A program made the position numbers and the translations under genes. A DNA stretch of 64,000 nucleotides from Paraescarpia echinospica (lineage: Eukaryota > Annelida > Polychaeta > Sabellida > Siboglinidae), in NCBI GenBank assembly GCA_020002185.1, contig CM034534.1:61792990-61856989 (forward strand), given 5' to 3'. Positions 21,624 through 32,319 of this stretch are shown piece after piece (positions within the stretch are counted from its first letter, which is position 1; the number at the start of each line of letters is the position of its first letter). The notes below the pieces were generated by a model. It did not search any database. It had not been told where the DNA came from and saw nothing but the letters and a program-made list of their open reading frames with translations.

Positions 21624-24133
21624 ACTCTTTCTAGCATATCTATGTCCTTCTTGCGGTATGGCCTCCACGCTTGTATACAATATTCTAAATGAGGCCTAAT
21701 TATTGTTTTGTACAGCGGTATTATTAGTTATTTTTCTTTATATGCTATATTTCGCCCAATCAATCCAAGGATTTCATTTCCTTTTGAAGCTGCAATTCCA
21801 CACTGCTCTGAAACCTTCATGTCAGCACTAAGTCTTTTTCTTTTACAGTAGTATTTAGTACAGTTCCCCCCATTGTATATTCTACATATCCGGTCCCATG
21901 TCCTGTGTGAAGGCATTTACATTTCCCAAAATTTAACAACATTTGCCACTTTTCAGACCATTTGATCAAACTGTCAAGATCATCTTGTAAATGCTGTCTA
22001 TCTCCATCACTTTTAATCCTTCTAAAACTTTTGTATCATCTGCAAATGTCAACACCTTGCTAGCTATATCATCGTCCAAATCGTTTATATATATTAAGAA
22101 TAATATAGGTCCCAGTACTGATCCCTGTGGAACCCCACTGAAAACTAATTTCCAGTTTGAAGCCTACCCATCAACAACTACACGTTGTCTTCTGTCAATC
22201 AACCATTTTTCTATCCAGTTAATTATACCATTACCTATGCCATAGGCCTTTAGTTTAAGCAGTAATCTCTGATGTGGCACTTTGTCGAAAGCTTTTTGAA
22301 AATCTAAGTAGATGTTATCTACTGGTGATCCATCATCTACCCACTTAGTGATATCTTCCAAAAAACGTAACATATTTATTAAGCATGACCTCGCTTTTAG
22401 AAACCCACGTTGAGATGGATTTATCAAGTTATATTTAACAAGAAAATCCACCATGTAATCTTTAATTAGTCTTTCTAAAAATTTATAAATCACCGATGTT
22501 AAACTAACTGGTCTATAATTATTTGACTTGTTTCTCGAACCTTTTTTGAATAACGGTATAATGTTTGCTTCTTTCCATTCTAAAGGATCCACTCCCTCTT
22601 CTAATGACAAGTTGAAAACTGTTGCAAGCGGTATGCTAATTTGTTCTACAATTTCCAATTGTAGTTTGGGTGGAATACCATCCACTCCAGGTGATTTATT
22701 ATCCTTCATAGACCTAATTTTCTTAGCTACCATTTCCGGGGTTACAATTAACTGTCTTAAATAGTCTGATTCTGCGCCCTTGAACGTAGCCTCTGGTACT
22801 GGCAGTGAACTAGTGTCTTCTCTGGTAAATACTGAACTAAAATACTCATTCAGGTCTTCCGCCATTAAGAATCCTTCTGACATTATTTTTCCAGCACTAT
22901 CTTCTAGAGGACCGACCTTATCCTGAACTTTCCGTTTGCTTCGAACATACGCATAACAACTCTTGCTGTCATGTTTTATATTACAAGCTAATTTATGTTC
23001 ATACCTTCTCTTTCAATTTCTAATTTCAGCTGTAGCTTGATTTAGTGCTTCTTTATAAATGTTGTAGTCTTCGTCATTTCCAATACGTCTATATGACTTC
23101 CACATAATTTGTTTATACTTAATTTTTCTAATGGCTTCTTCCGATAAGTGTTTCTTTTTGGACCGTTTCCCGTTTTTTTAAGGGAACAAATTTGACGATG
23201 ATGCATTCAATTTCACTCTTTAAGATATTCCAGCATGCTGTTGCTGTCTTATTCTTCAGTGTGTTATTCCAGTCTATCTTTGCTAAATATTTCCTTATAT
23301 CCTTATATTTCCCTTTGTGGAAATTTCTCCTGTACTGCTTTTTACTATTCCTTTCTGATTTTACTTCGATGGTAAAATGTATCTGGTTGTGATCGTTACT
23401 CCCCAGTGGCTCACATATCCTGACATTGTCAACTAATTCATTCTGTGATTCTGAAAACTATGTCTAACACATTCTCTCCCCTGGTTGGTTCTAGCACATG
23501 TTGAGAAAGGAAACTATCTTGTACTAAAACTAAAAACTTGTGGTCCTCACTACCCATACTCTGTAGAGATTTCCATTTTATATGCCCATGGCTGAAATCC
23601 CCCATAATAACACAGTCCCGTTTGCTCACTTCCCTTATAGCGTTCTGTATTTTTTCATTCTCTTCTATGCTTATGTTTGTACTTCGATAAACTAATCCAA
23701 CCGTTAACGTTGAGTTTCCTGTAACTATGTTACACAAAACAGCTTCTTCGCAATCTGCTTCTCTGTCTAATTTATTTCATAAGCCTGGATAGATTCTTTA
23801 TTATATAAAAATAACTCCACCTCCCCTTCTTCCTATTCTATCTTTCCTAAACATTACATATCCTGTCAGTCACAATTCGGCATCTGATACATCGGTGGTT
23901 GCCCATGATTCGGTTATACCTATTATGTGAGGGTCAATATCTTCTACCATAATGTTTAGTTCATTTCTTTTGTTTACTATACTCCTTGCATTTAAACAAG
24001 CACATTTATATCCAGCTTCAGAACAGTTTTCCAGACTGGTCTTTGCTGAATTATTTTTGTTGTCTTTATCTATGCCTCCAGTTTCAGGCTTCTCTGCGAG
24101 TCCCCCCTGCGAATTTAGTTTAAATAGATGCAA
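21200..24133 (-). pseudogene. CR1 ORF2 endonuclease-RT of copy C
   Basis: Endonuclease pieces lie at 23870-24133 (LNARSIVNK, GITESW) and 23438-23737 (TVGLVYRS; GDFS where others have GDFN). Then comes the RT at 22164-22883 (239 aa: SPGVDGIPPKLQ, NYRPVSLTSVI, YLDFQKAFDKVPH), and the remaining RT and C-terminus to 21410. Stops at 23870, about 23800 and 22164 break it. Relative to copies A and E it has lost the asparagine of GDFN. Confidence 0.87.
21624..22390. repeat. Tandem unit 3, partial (767 bp)
   Basis: The CR1 portion of the unit. Identity with units 1 and 2 stops after GCATGACC at 22390, where this copy continues into intact CR1 sequence (copy C). This shows that the unit arose from copy C plus its flanking P-element. 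Confidence 0.93.
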
Positions 24134-25490
24134 CCTGTCCCACTGTCAACAGATCTCAGCAGATTCCTTGAGAATACTGCGGCCCCCTTTCCACTTAGAT
24201 GGAGGCCATCTCTCATGTACATATCTTCTCTCCCAACAAAGTACCCCCATAAATATATGAATCCCACGCCCTCTTCTTCACACATCTGCTCAACTAGTGC
24301 GTTGATCGCCATCCTCTTACAGTTTCTATATGATGCCCCTCTTCCTCCCATCACTGGCAAAATTCCTGAGAGAACAACCTGTTCCACCCTTGTCTTCTTT
24401 AGCTTCCTTACTAGATGTCTGTACTTCTGAACTATCACAGTTGTTCCCTCCTTGTCTGCATTGTTTGTCCCTACGTGTACTAGTATAGACCCTCCCTTGC
24501 CATCCCCCAATATCTTCTCTACCCTTTCGGTCACATGCTCTATCCTAGCCCCCGGTAGACATACAACAACGTCCTTCCCCTCGCATTTAGTCTTGTCTTT
24601 TTTTCTCAGAATTGAATCGCCCATAAACACTCTCTCTTTTCTCCTTGCCCCCTCAATCACTGCCTCGGAGTAGCTCCTCCGATTTGCATATGTCTGGTTG
24701 TTGTATTTTCCTCTTGCCGTCTTCTCTCCTGTCACATTCTCTTCCATTCCCTTCTTTCCTGTCGCGTTTTCTCTTGTCCCCTTTCCTCCTGTCATCTTCT
24801 CTTCTAGAACATTTACTCTCACTTCCTTTCGTCCCTTCAACTTTCCTCCCATCACATTTTCTTCTCTCCTCTCCCTTTTCCCCGGCTACCTCCTTCACTA
24901 CGGTCACTTTCTCCCCTGTCACGTTTTCTGTTTTTTGCTGAACACTGTCTTCTTCCATCAGTCTTCTGTCTCACAGTCTTACCAACTGCCTCTGTGGTAT
25001 CTACCTCTTCACCACCTGTATCGCGTCTTTCCTCGTTCTCTACAGTCTGACTACATGTTGATCTATCCCCACTGACCCGTTTTCTTTTCCTCTGCCGAAC
25101 ACTTTTCCTCCGTCCCTCTGTCTTCTCAATTTCTTATTCCTTCACACCGGTCACCTTCCCTCCTCTCAGTCTCCTTTCTTCAGTCTCTGTGTCACAACTC
25201 TGCTCCTTCTGTGTTGTAGAATTCTCAACTCTCTCCGCATCATCCCTCTCTGCTCCATCTATTTCTATGTTGAGTCTCACCTCCATCTTCTTCATTATGT
25301 CCGTCAACTTACACCCCTCATTCATCAGACATTCCACCTTCAAACATCCCATACACCGAAAGGTGAATCCGTCATCTTTGGTCTCTGCCCATGATTTTGG
25401 ACAGCCAGACAACGCAAAATCCACCCAGCTCTGGCAGTCGTTACAAACTAAGTGTCGTTTTGCCCTGAGTTGCCGCTTGCAAGGTGCCAT
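24115..25490 (-). pseudogene. CR1 ORF1: Cys-rich N-terminus, basic linker, esterase
   Basis: The ATG at 25490 opens a protein with a zinc-finger-like pattern (CNDCQSWVDFALSGC, then FRCMGCLKVECL), consistent with the PHD-like finger of some CR1 ORF1 proteins. A Lys/Arg/Glu-rich linker follows, with a stop at 25134 and frame changes down to 24855. The last 246 codons (24855-24115) are open and hold the SGNH esterase: MGDSILRKK (Ser), VHVGTNN, and RDGLHLSGKG (Asp and His). ORF1 ends CIYLN and overlaps the ORF2 reading frame. Confidence 0.87.
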
Positions 25491-26066
25491 ATCAGAATTT
25501 ATTTATCTTCAAAATAGTTTTTATATAGTCTTTGAAAAGACTTTTCTGTGTACAATTTACACCAGATTGTTTAGGTTATAGTTAGTTATATTTGTTAACA
25601 CAAAGTGACACACCGTGCCTTACCTAGTTACGATGTCGATGACAATGTATTCAAGTTAGGCTTAGATACAAGGTAGTCTTTACAAAGACGGTTTCCTGTG
25701 TACTAATATACACTTTAAAAGGTTGTTATTTCAGGTTTTAATTACTCATCTAACTACATCGATTATCTCAAATAACGCTATTCTATTGTCGTTCACGTTA
25801 CGTTAACTTCGCCGGTGACCTACTTTGTAAACAACGTTCCGATTACAACGTCCCCAATTATCGCTCGCAAATCGCCTACTTTTAATCTACCCTAGATTAC
25901 TCCCTCTAGCTAACTTTTAACAAAAAATATTGCTTAATATATATATGTATAATTACGTTATGTATGCTATATACTCAATAATATCACTTATCTTGATCAA
26001 ATATCCTTATATTTTCGCATATTTGCTGCACCAAATTCAAACCAATTCACCACCGGAAGTTCCCCT
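25491..26066 (-). promoter_or_regulatory. Presumed CR1 5'UTR with internal promoter region
   Basis: The non-coding sequence between the ORF1 ATG and the inferred 5' end. Non-LTR elements carry their promoter here. I see no specific motif I can name. AT-rich in its distal half. Confidence 0.45.
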
Positions 26067-26112
26067 GGACATATATATATATATATAATATATATTATTC
26101 CAGTATATAAAA

Positions 26113-26145
<33 letters not shown>
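26067..26145. repeat. (AT)n microsatellite with ATTCCAGTATAT core
   Basis: Alternating AT runs around ATTATTCCAGTATATAAAA. The core matches the P-element intron motif ATATACTGGAATA at about 18240 on the opposite strand, so this is the intron piece left on the 5' side of CR1 copy C. Confidence 0.7.
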
Positions 26146-26146
<1 letters not shown>

Positions 26147-26150
<4 letters not shown>

Positions 26151-26200
26151 TGTTTTCGAGATTTTCGATTTGAACACCTGAATGCACAACAACATGGCAT
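26147..26200 (-). pseudogene. THAP-domain first exon of the P-like element
   Basis: The minus-strand ATG at 26200 opens MPCCCAFRCSNRKSRK, a good match to the start of a THAP C2CH zinc finger (M-P-x-C-C, then C-x-N-R). After this the reading runs into an AT repeat and no donor site remains. It lies upstream of CR1-C in the same orientation as the antisense P sequence at about 21153-20021, consistent with one element split by the CR1 insertion. The rest of the THAP domain is missing here but present in copy 1 at 14462. Confidence 0.65.
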
Positions 26201-26282
26201 TGTCTCTGGTTATCCTCGCAGGACGACCAGAAACACAGCCAAATTGTATGAATACAGCAGAAGGACTGGTCATTAATGGTCT

Positions 26283-26507
26283 CAGTCAAGACGGCCATAT
26301 CTGCTCAAGTAGTGCGTTGATCGCCATCCTTTTGCAGTTTCTATATATTGGCCCCTTCCTTCCATTACTGGCAAAATTCCTGACATAATAATCTGTTTGA
26401 ACTTTTGTCTCCTTTAACTTCTATACTTCTGTACTATCCCAGATGTTCCCTCCGTGTCTGTATTATGTGTCCCTACGTGTACTGGTATAAAACCTCCCTT
26501 GCCATAA
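26283..26507 (-). mobile_element. CR1 ORF1 esterase fragment
   Basis: About 225 bp matching copy C 24290-24515 with many substitutions and small gaps. Too short to code. Confidence 0.8.
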
Positions 26508-26847
26508 TTCACAGATATTTGGCAGATACGTCTTTGTGTGTAGTCTATATACTCCAAATCACGTATGCTCTTATATTCAATAATGTAGACAATACTCTGA
26601 ATTTGACTGACCTAGTGCCCAAATCGCCTACGCTAGACCTCTATTTATAACAAATATACAGATTAGGTCATTTCATTTATGGAAAATAATTTTCATCGCT
26701 AAATGATGAAATAATTATAATTGTTTTTAGAATAGTTTACTTTGTTTTGTTACAAGACGTGTACAGTTAATAGTCACGTAAAACAAAATATTGACACATC
26801 AAAGAATAAAACAACACATTAAGGAACATTTTCGCAGTATGCATATA
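26508..26847. other. AT-rich spacer
   Basis: No gene or repeat recognised. Confidence 0.4.
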
Positions 26848-28215
26848 TTATAGGCGAGCGGCAAATCCCCAAAAGTGCTTTATTTACGAGTTTGACTGCC
26901 CCCCCATACACACACACCCAAACGTTATATCATTTGATAGCTCTACATCCCCCCGCCCCAAGGAGACCTGACGCATAGTTGTCAAGTGGTGCAGTAAGCA
27001 AAATTGTGCGCATCCGCAGTCGTCTTAACATTACAATGGTTGCATATCTACTTTACTTAACTACAAGATGGATAAGTCATACACTTTTGGAAGGCTTATT
27101 GAATACCCGTCAAAATGAGATACGGTATGGAGGTGTTATCTCATATGGTACCAGTGGGGCTAAGGTCAAATAAGGTCACCGGGAAATTATGAACATTCCA
27201 TTTTTTGCAATAACGCTAAAGTCATAAAGTTACAATAACCCTGGAACTGCTCCATTTATATGTACGAGTCATATACTATGTGAAAGAACCATTTCTCCCC
27301 ATCAAAATTAGATTGACAGTCAGTTTATGAAGTAGGTGTGGAGAGTCGATCGAACAGAGTCACCGTCATGTGATCAATGTTCAAAATTGTGTCATCCCGC
27401 AAACGTCATACAATATAAATGGTTGCGTATATCTACTTTACTTATCTATTCATGTCAATGTTGTATACCTTTAGAAAGCCAACTGTCTCCCCGTAAATAT
27501 GGTGTACGACGAGGAGCTATCAAGTTGTGCAGTAGGTGTGGAGTGAAAGTTAAATAAGGTCACCATCAAACGACGAATGTTCAAAGCTACGTCACTCCAC
27601 AAAAGTACTACAGTTACAATGGGTGCATAGCTACTTTATCTACATACACTAGACCATGGTATGTACATACTGTTTGAAAGCGTATTGTATCCCCGTCAAA
27701 ATGAGGTATGGCATGGAGTTGTGAAGTGGTGCTCTAACTGTGGAGTGCAGTTTTAACAAGGTCACCGTCAAAAGATGAATTTTCGAAATTATGCCTTTCC
27801 GCAGATAGTAGGTTAGCCAACATGTGATGTTATACCTTTAACTGCATTTTTTTTAATTGCAGGAATTAATTCTTGCTAGATCCATCATACAGGGGATAAA
27901 AAAATACTTGTATGTGGATGCCACCCTCGATTTTGAAGGTTATTTGAATGTCACAAACTCAAACTTGTGTCAAAATATTTTGTATTAATTAATTGACATC
28001 TTGTGTACACACCGTTGCATAAAACAAAATATTCTATAATGTGTACATGTATTGTCTGTGTTATCTGGTGTTGAACTCTAAACGTACTCATAAATATATG
28101 GGATAATCTATCGCAAAAACACCAAACCACCACGTACACCAAAGTTGTTTGCACACCCAATTATTATATGTAAGTCTGTTTGTATATATTCCCGTTGATA
28201 TAATGTAGGCCTACA
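26848..28215 (+). repeat. Left inverted arm with about 200-bp sub-repeats
   Basis: GTCACC-centred sub-repeats at 27175, 27359, 27559 and 27761 (spacing 184, 200 and 202). Each has a CCCCGTCAAAATGAG-like block, a GTGGTGCAGTAGGTGTGGAG-like block and AAGGTCACCGTCAAA. Arm continuity is shown by shared sequence such as TCCATTTATATGTACGAGTC. No coding. Confidence 0.85.
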
Positions 28216-28985
28216 TAACACATGCATTTGGACATTAACATGACGTGAAAGTCAAAGAACTTTCCCAAAATGTAGTTAGGATGTTGAAGAAGAGAGGTGG
28301 CAATCACAGATTAGAACTCTTACTCGCAACACAGTCGACCAGCTGTCAGATGTTTTGAGGAACGAGGTAATTCAATATCTCATGGAAGAATCCCAATTTC
28401 AGGATCTGAATGACATACGTGGAAACTATGGAGATCATGCTGGACATCATCAGGGTTGAGAAGATTTGTAACTATATAGAACCTGTCGATGCAAATATTC
28501 ATTGGGTAGCCATCTATGATCGTACAAGCTATGCCCTCCCGGTGGAGAATAGTCTCTCTGGCAGATGTGAAACACCACGAGAAGACAGCATAAGAGGCTC
28601 GTGCAGTATTCATTAAAGGATACTTTGTTGTGAAGAAAACCAAAAGGCGCTTCAACCAAGTGCCTGCTGATCAGGAAACTGAGCCAGTTACTAGCACATG
28701 CAGGATGCATAATGGTATCATCGGTATTACAAAAAACTATCGAGCCAGTTCGCCGAGCCGCCCTGTATTTTGAGTGGCATCCACAGACATCTACAATAGG
28801 GGATAGCCGCGTTCACACAGGCATTCTGATACGTTATTCCTTCCTCGTATATGTGTCGATATGAGATGATATAGCTATACATTAACAATCTGCCTGTAAC
28901 CAAATCTTTGCGTGGTGATCAGCGTGTGCAAAATAAAGTTGCCGATATGCTACTCACGAGCGAGTGCCATAAAATAGATGACACA
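28216..28985 (+). pseudogene. Left internal remnant of foldback element, coding-like
   Basis: A frame at 28410-28616 reads METMEIMLDIIRVEKICNY and IHWVAIYDRTSYALPVE. The inverted counterpart at about 36715-36778 (minus) reads EIMLDIIRAETIGSYIESFD. The two agree best in this frame, suggesting a protein once encoded near each arm. I do not recognise the family. The sequence between about 28216 and 28425 has no partner on the right. Confidence 0.45.
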
Positions 28986-29011
28986 CAACATATCGAGGAA
29001 GGAATAACGGG
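28830..29011. repeat. Short inverted repeat at L2 left border
   Basis: GTTATTCCTTCCTCG near 28834 pairs with CGAGGAAGGAATAAC near 28995. It spans about 180 bp and lies where L2 homology begins, so it may be a small MITE or a rearranged target. Confidence 0.5.
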
Positions 29012-29300
29012 AGATTTCAATCTGCATGTTGATGTTTGTTCAGCACCTGGGGTCTCCCGGTTCATGGATTTACTACAGATACATGATTTACATCAATATG
29101 TAGATTGTTCAACACACAAGGCTGGTCACACTTTGGATCTTGTCATCTCACGGGCAACCGACCCTATCATCAGCAAAGTGTCCGTGATCAGCAGCGAAAT
29201 ATCTGACCACAAATCAGTAACATTCTCGAGCACACAGCCCACAAGAAATACCCCCAGGCTAAACTACAACCCTGAAGAGATCTTCGACATGTTGATTGTA
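28995..29300 (+). pseudogene. L2 endonuclease fragment
   Basis: It reads GDFNLHVDV, GHTLDLVISR and ISDHKSVTFS, the C-terminal catalytic blocks of the AP-like endonuclease (Asp-Asn and Ser-Asp-His). The first half of the domain is missing. Confidence 0.85.
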
Positions 29301-29546
29301 AAACACTGACCAGTGAAATCAATTCCAACTTATCTGGCTTTGATACATCATCCACAGATCCGGATTTCATTATTGATATATATACGTGTACTGTTAGAGT
29401 CTACTCCAAGATGCCGATCAGAATACAGCCTTCGAAACCGTAAACAACCTGCTAAAGGTGGAATCTTACAAACTGCCTGACTCTGATTCATGGGAGAAAT
29501 TATGCTGCCAGTTTCTGAACTTTTTTGAAAAAACATTTAAAAAATC

Positions 29547-30959
29547 ATGAATGAAATTGATGCCTCGGAAACAAACATGAGCGACATCGAAACTGCGACT
29601 CAGAGAGTAGTTGAACATCCTATGACTGAAATGCATGCTGCAAGTATGTGTGAAATGCAGAAAATTATCCAGGATGCTAAACACAAGTCATCATGCTTGG
29701 ACCCTCTACCAACATCGCTGCTAAAGAGTACTCTTCCTGATCATATTCAAATACTGACTCATCTTTTCAATATGTCTTTCGAGTCGGCCACAGTTCCGCG
29801 GGAACTCAAGAAGGCTGTCATAACACCGCTGTTGAAAAAACCGACCTTGGATCGAAACACGTTAAAAAATTACCGTCCAGTTTCAAGTTTGCCATTCGTA
29901 TCTAAAGTCTTGGAAAAGGTAGCAGCCAAGCGACTTATTCAACATCTAAGTAACAATGGCCTTCACGAGCAGCTACAATCGGCATACAAACCCCGACACA
30001 GCACTGAAACTGCTTTAATGAGAGTGCAGCACGATATCACCAGTTACATGGCAGACTCCAGGGGTGTCCTTCTGGTTCTCCTGGATTTATCTTCTGCGTT
30101 CGATGCGATCGATGCTGCTATCCTACTAAAGACTATGCATAGCCACCAATATCTGGAGCGGCACTTGCATGATTCGGTTCGTACATGTCGGATCATACCC
30201 AGCGTCTACGGATTGGGGTGGATGCATCTGAAGAACGCCCTGTGAGATACGGTGTTCCACAGGGCTCGGTGTTGGGTCTAGCACCAATGCAGGACATACT
30301 AACGAGGCACTCTGTGGAATATCATAAATTTGCTGATGATCTTCAGGTATACACATCCTACTGTCCTCACATATCTGGTGACTTGGAGTGCGCTGTTCAG
30401 AGACTTAGTGACTGCATCAGTGAGGTCAAATGTTGGATGGTTAAGCATAAACTCAAGCTAAACGACAATAAGACTGAATTTATGGTGGCCCTCAGTCCCT
30501 ATCATCTAAAGAAATTTGGACTTCCAGAGTACCTCGTTGTTGGTGGAGTCAACGTTAACCCTGTTGCCTCTGTCAGGAATTTGGGAGCTCACTTTGACAC
30601 TCACATGAGCATAAGCAGCATGTTGATGCTGTTTGCAAGAAGTGTAACTACCATCTGAGACGTATTAGCTCCATCAGGGCCTATATCACGAAGCCTGTCT
30701 GCCATTCTGCTGGTTGTTTCAAGCTTAGATTACTGCAACGCTCTGCTGCTGGACCTACCCGAATTTAACTTAGCACGTCTCCAGAAGATACACAATAGGG
30801 CAGCCCGCCTAGTTGTCCTCACACCTATATCTTTACACATCACGCCAGTACTGGCGCTTCTGCACTGGTTGCCAGTCAGACAACGCATTGTGTTTAAATT
30901 ACTTGTGTATATGTACAAGGTGCTCCATGGCTTGGCGCCGAAGTACCTTGCACATCTAC
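29547..30959 (+). pseudogene. L2 reverse transcriptase, frameshifted
   Basis: The first frame, 29547-30245, has SSCLDPLPTSLLK, VITPLLKKP, NYRPVSSLPFVSKVLEK and LLDLSSAFDAID. The second frame, 30185-30658, has RYGVPQGSVLG and EYHKFADDLQVY with the catalytic pair. Between motif B and motif C a short deletion removes the usual PLLFS-like residues. The C-terminus (PKYLAHLL near 30937) is cut by gypsy-2 at 30959. Confidence 0.88.
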
Positions 30960-31100
30960 TGTCGTGGTTTCGTTTCTGTTATAAAATTATTGCAGACATC
31001 CTGTCGTGTGACACTGCAGCGAGAGCAGGATGTCGTGGCTATAATTATCAGTGATATTTTGTGTTTCATTTGTCAGTAATAAATAACCAATTACGCGACA
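30960..31100 (+). repeat. 5' LTR of gypsy-2
   Basis: 141 bp. It contains TTATAAAAT (about 30979-30987) as a possible TATA box and AATAAA at about 31078-31083 as a possible poly(A) signal. An internal GACATCCT/AGGATGTC inverted pair could form a hairpin. Confidence 0.95.
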
Positions 31101-31103
31101 AAA

Positions 31104-31120
31104 TGGTGTCAGATGTGGGA
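31104..31120 (+). other. Primer-binding site, tRNA-Leu type
   Basis: TGGTGTCAGATGTGGGA starts 3 nt after the LTR. From memory it complements the 3' end of animal tRNA-Leu(CAA) with one mismatch. Confidence 0.75.
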
Positions 31121-31270
31121 TATTGTGACGCAGTGGTCTTCGTACTGCTAACTGTATCGCCCACGTAAATTCGTTGACATCGCAAAGAACGGTAACGAGT
31201 GCATGTTAGCATTGTTGACATTCGCCTTCGCCTTCGGCACGTTCAGCGTCAAACTGTGACAGCTGTCAAA

Positions 31271-32319
31271 ATGGCAATAACATTGAGTCCCGATGATCTA
31301 CGAAACTTACTGGCTGCTGCCATGCAACAGGCCATGTTTTCAGCTTCGTCCACTAACGCACAAGCAGTCTCTACGAGCAGTGTGCCATCGTTCCAAAGCT
31401 ATGAACTCAGTCGTGAGAAATGGGGGACTTACATGCAGAGGCTTACGCAGCATATAATAGCGCATGCTGTTGTTGACCCATACAAGAAAAGGCGTACTTT
31501 CTGTCCTGGATAGGGGCAAACACGTACCAACTTGTCAACAAACTCTTTAGCACATCTGAAATAGCTGCTGCAACGTTTGACCAGGTAGTCAAGAGGCTCG
31601 ATGAACATTATAAAGAGTCATTGCACGAGCTGGCTGCCTCATACCAGTTTTATCAATGCACAATGAAACCTGGTCAGTCGTATTCAGATTGGGTGGCAGA
31701 TCTGCGCAGCATTGGGCGTGACTGCGATTTCGGCACAGCATTTGACCGGCTCATTCGCGACATGATTGTGTGGAACACTCCGCACGACGAGGTCCGCCGG
31801 GCTTGTCTCAGGGAGTCGTCGCCAACTGTTGAGAGTGTGCTAAAGACAGCAAATTCATACGTGGCATTAGCTACTAGTGTTGCCATCGTGAAGGGGCCTG
31901 CACATGGGCCTACACCAGGGCATGCACAGGAAGTCCTGGCTGTGGAGAAAGTGCGTCCTCCGCGACGAGCCAAGCTGGGCACCCACAAGTACGAGAAATT
32001 TCATGCGCCCGATTCTCAACAAGATCGGCGACATGTACAACGATGCATTGGGTGTGGCTCCACAACACATCTGAGAGCTGCATGTCCTTTCACGAAAGCC
32101 GAGTGCCACAAGTGTGGACAAGTAGGCCACATAAAATCAGTCTGCCGCTCCGAACGCTCGAGCAAGACAAGCAACGCCATTGATTGCAACACTGCTTCAA
32201 TGACTATCATGACCTTGTTTGCATATGATCTTTTCAATAAGCCGAGTCTGGAGCTGCTAATTAATGGTCATGAAGCCGAGTTTGAGGTCGATACGGGGGC
32301 TCCAATCGCGCTCGTTTGA
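31271..32319 (+). pseudogene. gypsy-2 gag and start of protease
   Basis: The start at 31271 (MAITLSPDDLRNLLAA) follows the primer site and fits a gag beginning. A frameshift near 31490 moves to the frame that continues through YQLVNKLFSTS, QSYSDWVADLRSIGRDC and a double knuckle (CIGCGSTTHLRAAC, then CHKCGQVGHIKSVC). The protease active site EVDTGAPIALV is followed by a TGA at 32317-32319 in the same frame as pol. gag and pol are fused in one frame. Confidence 0.9.

Larger units (their letters stand above)
21154..26066 (-). mobile_element. CR1 retrotransposon copy C, near full length
   Basis: About 4.9 kb on the minus strand. The 5' edge is placed at about 26066, where a GGGGAACTTCCGG sequence begins next to an AT repeat. 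A 5'UTR of about 570 bp leads to ORF1 (ATG at 25490), then ORF2, ending with GGCAATCTTGTTAAATCTTGTTAAAT near 21154. Flanks on both sides are AT-repeat plus the ATACTGGAATA motif seen in P-element sequence, so it sits inside a P-like element's intron. ORFs carry stops. The 5' boundary is inferred, not proven. Confidence 0.85.

Noticed and set aside
15882..22390. CRISPR-like or bacterial repeat array
   Set aside because: The period is 2.87 kb, made of eukaryotic retroelement and P-transposase sequence, with no short repeat-spacer pattern.
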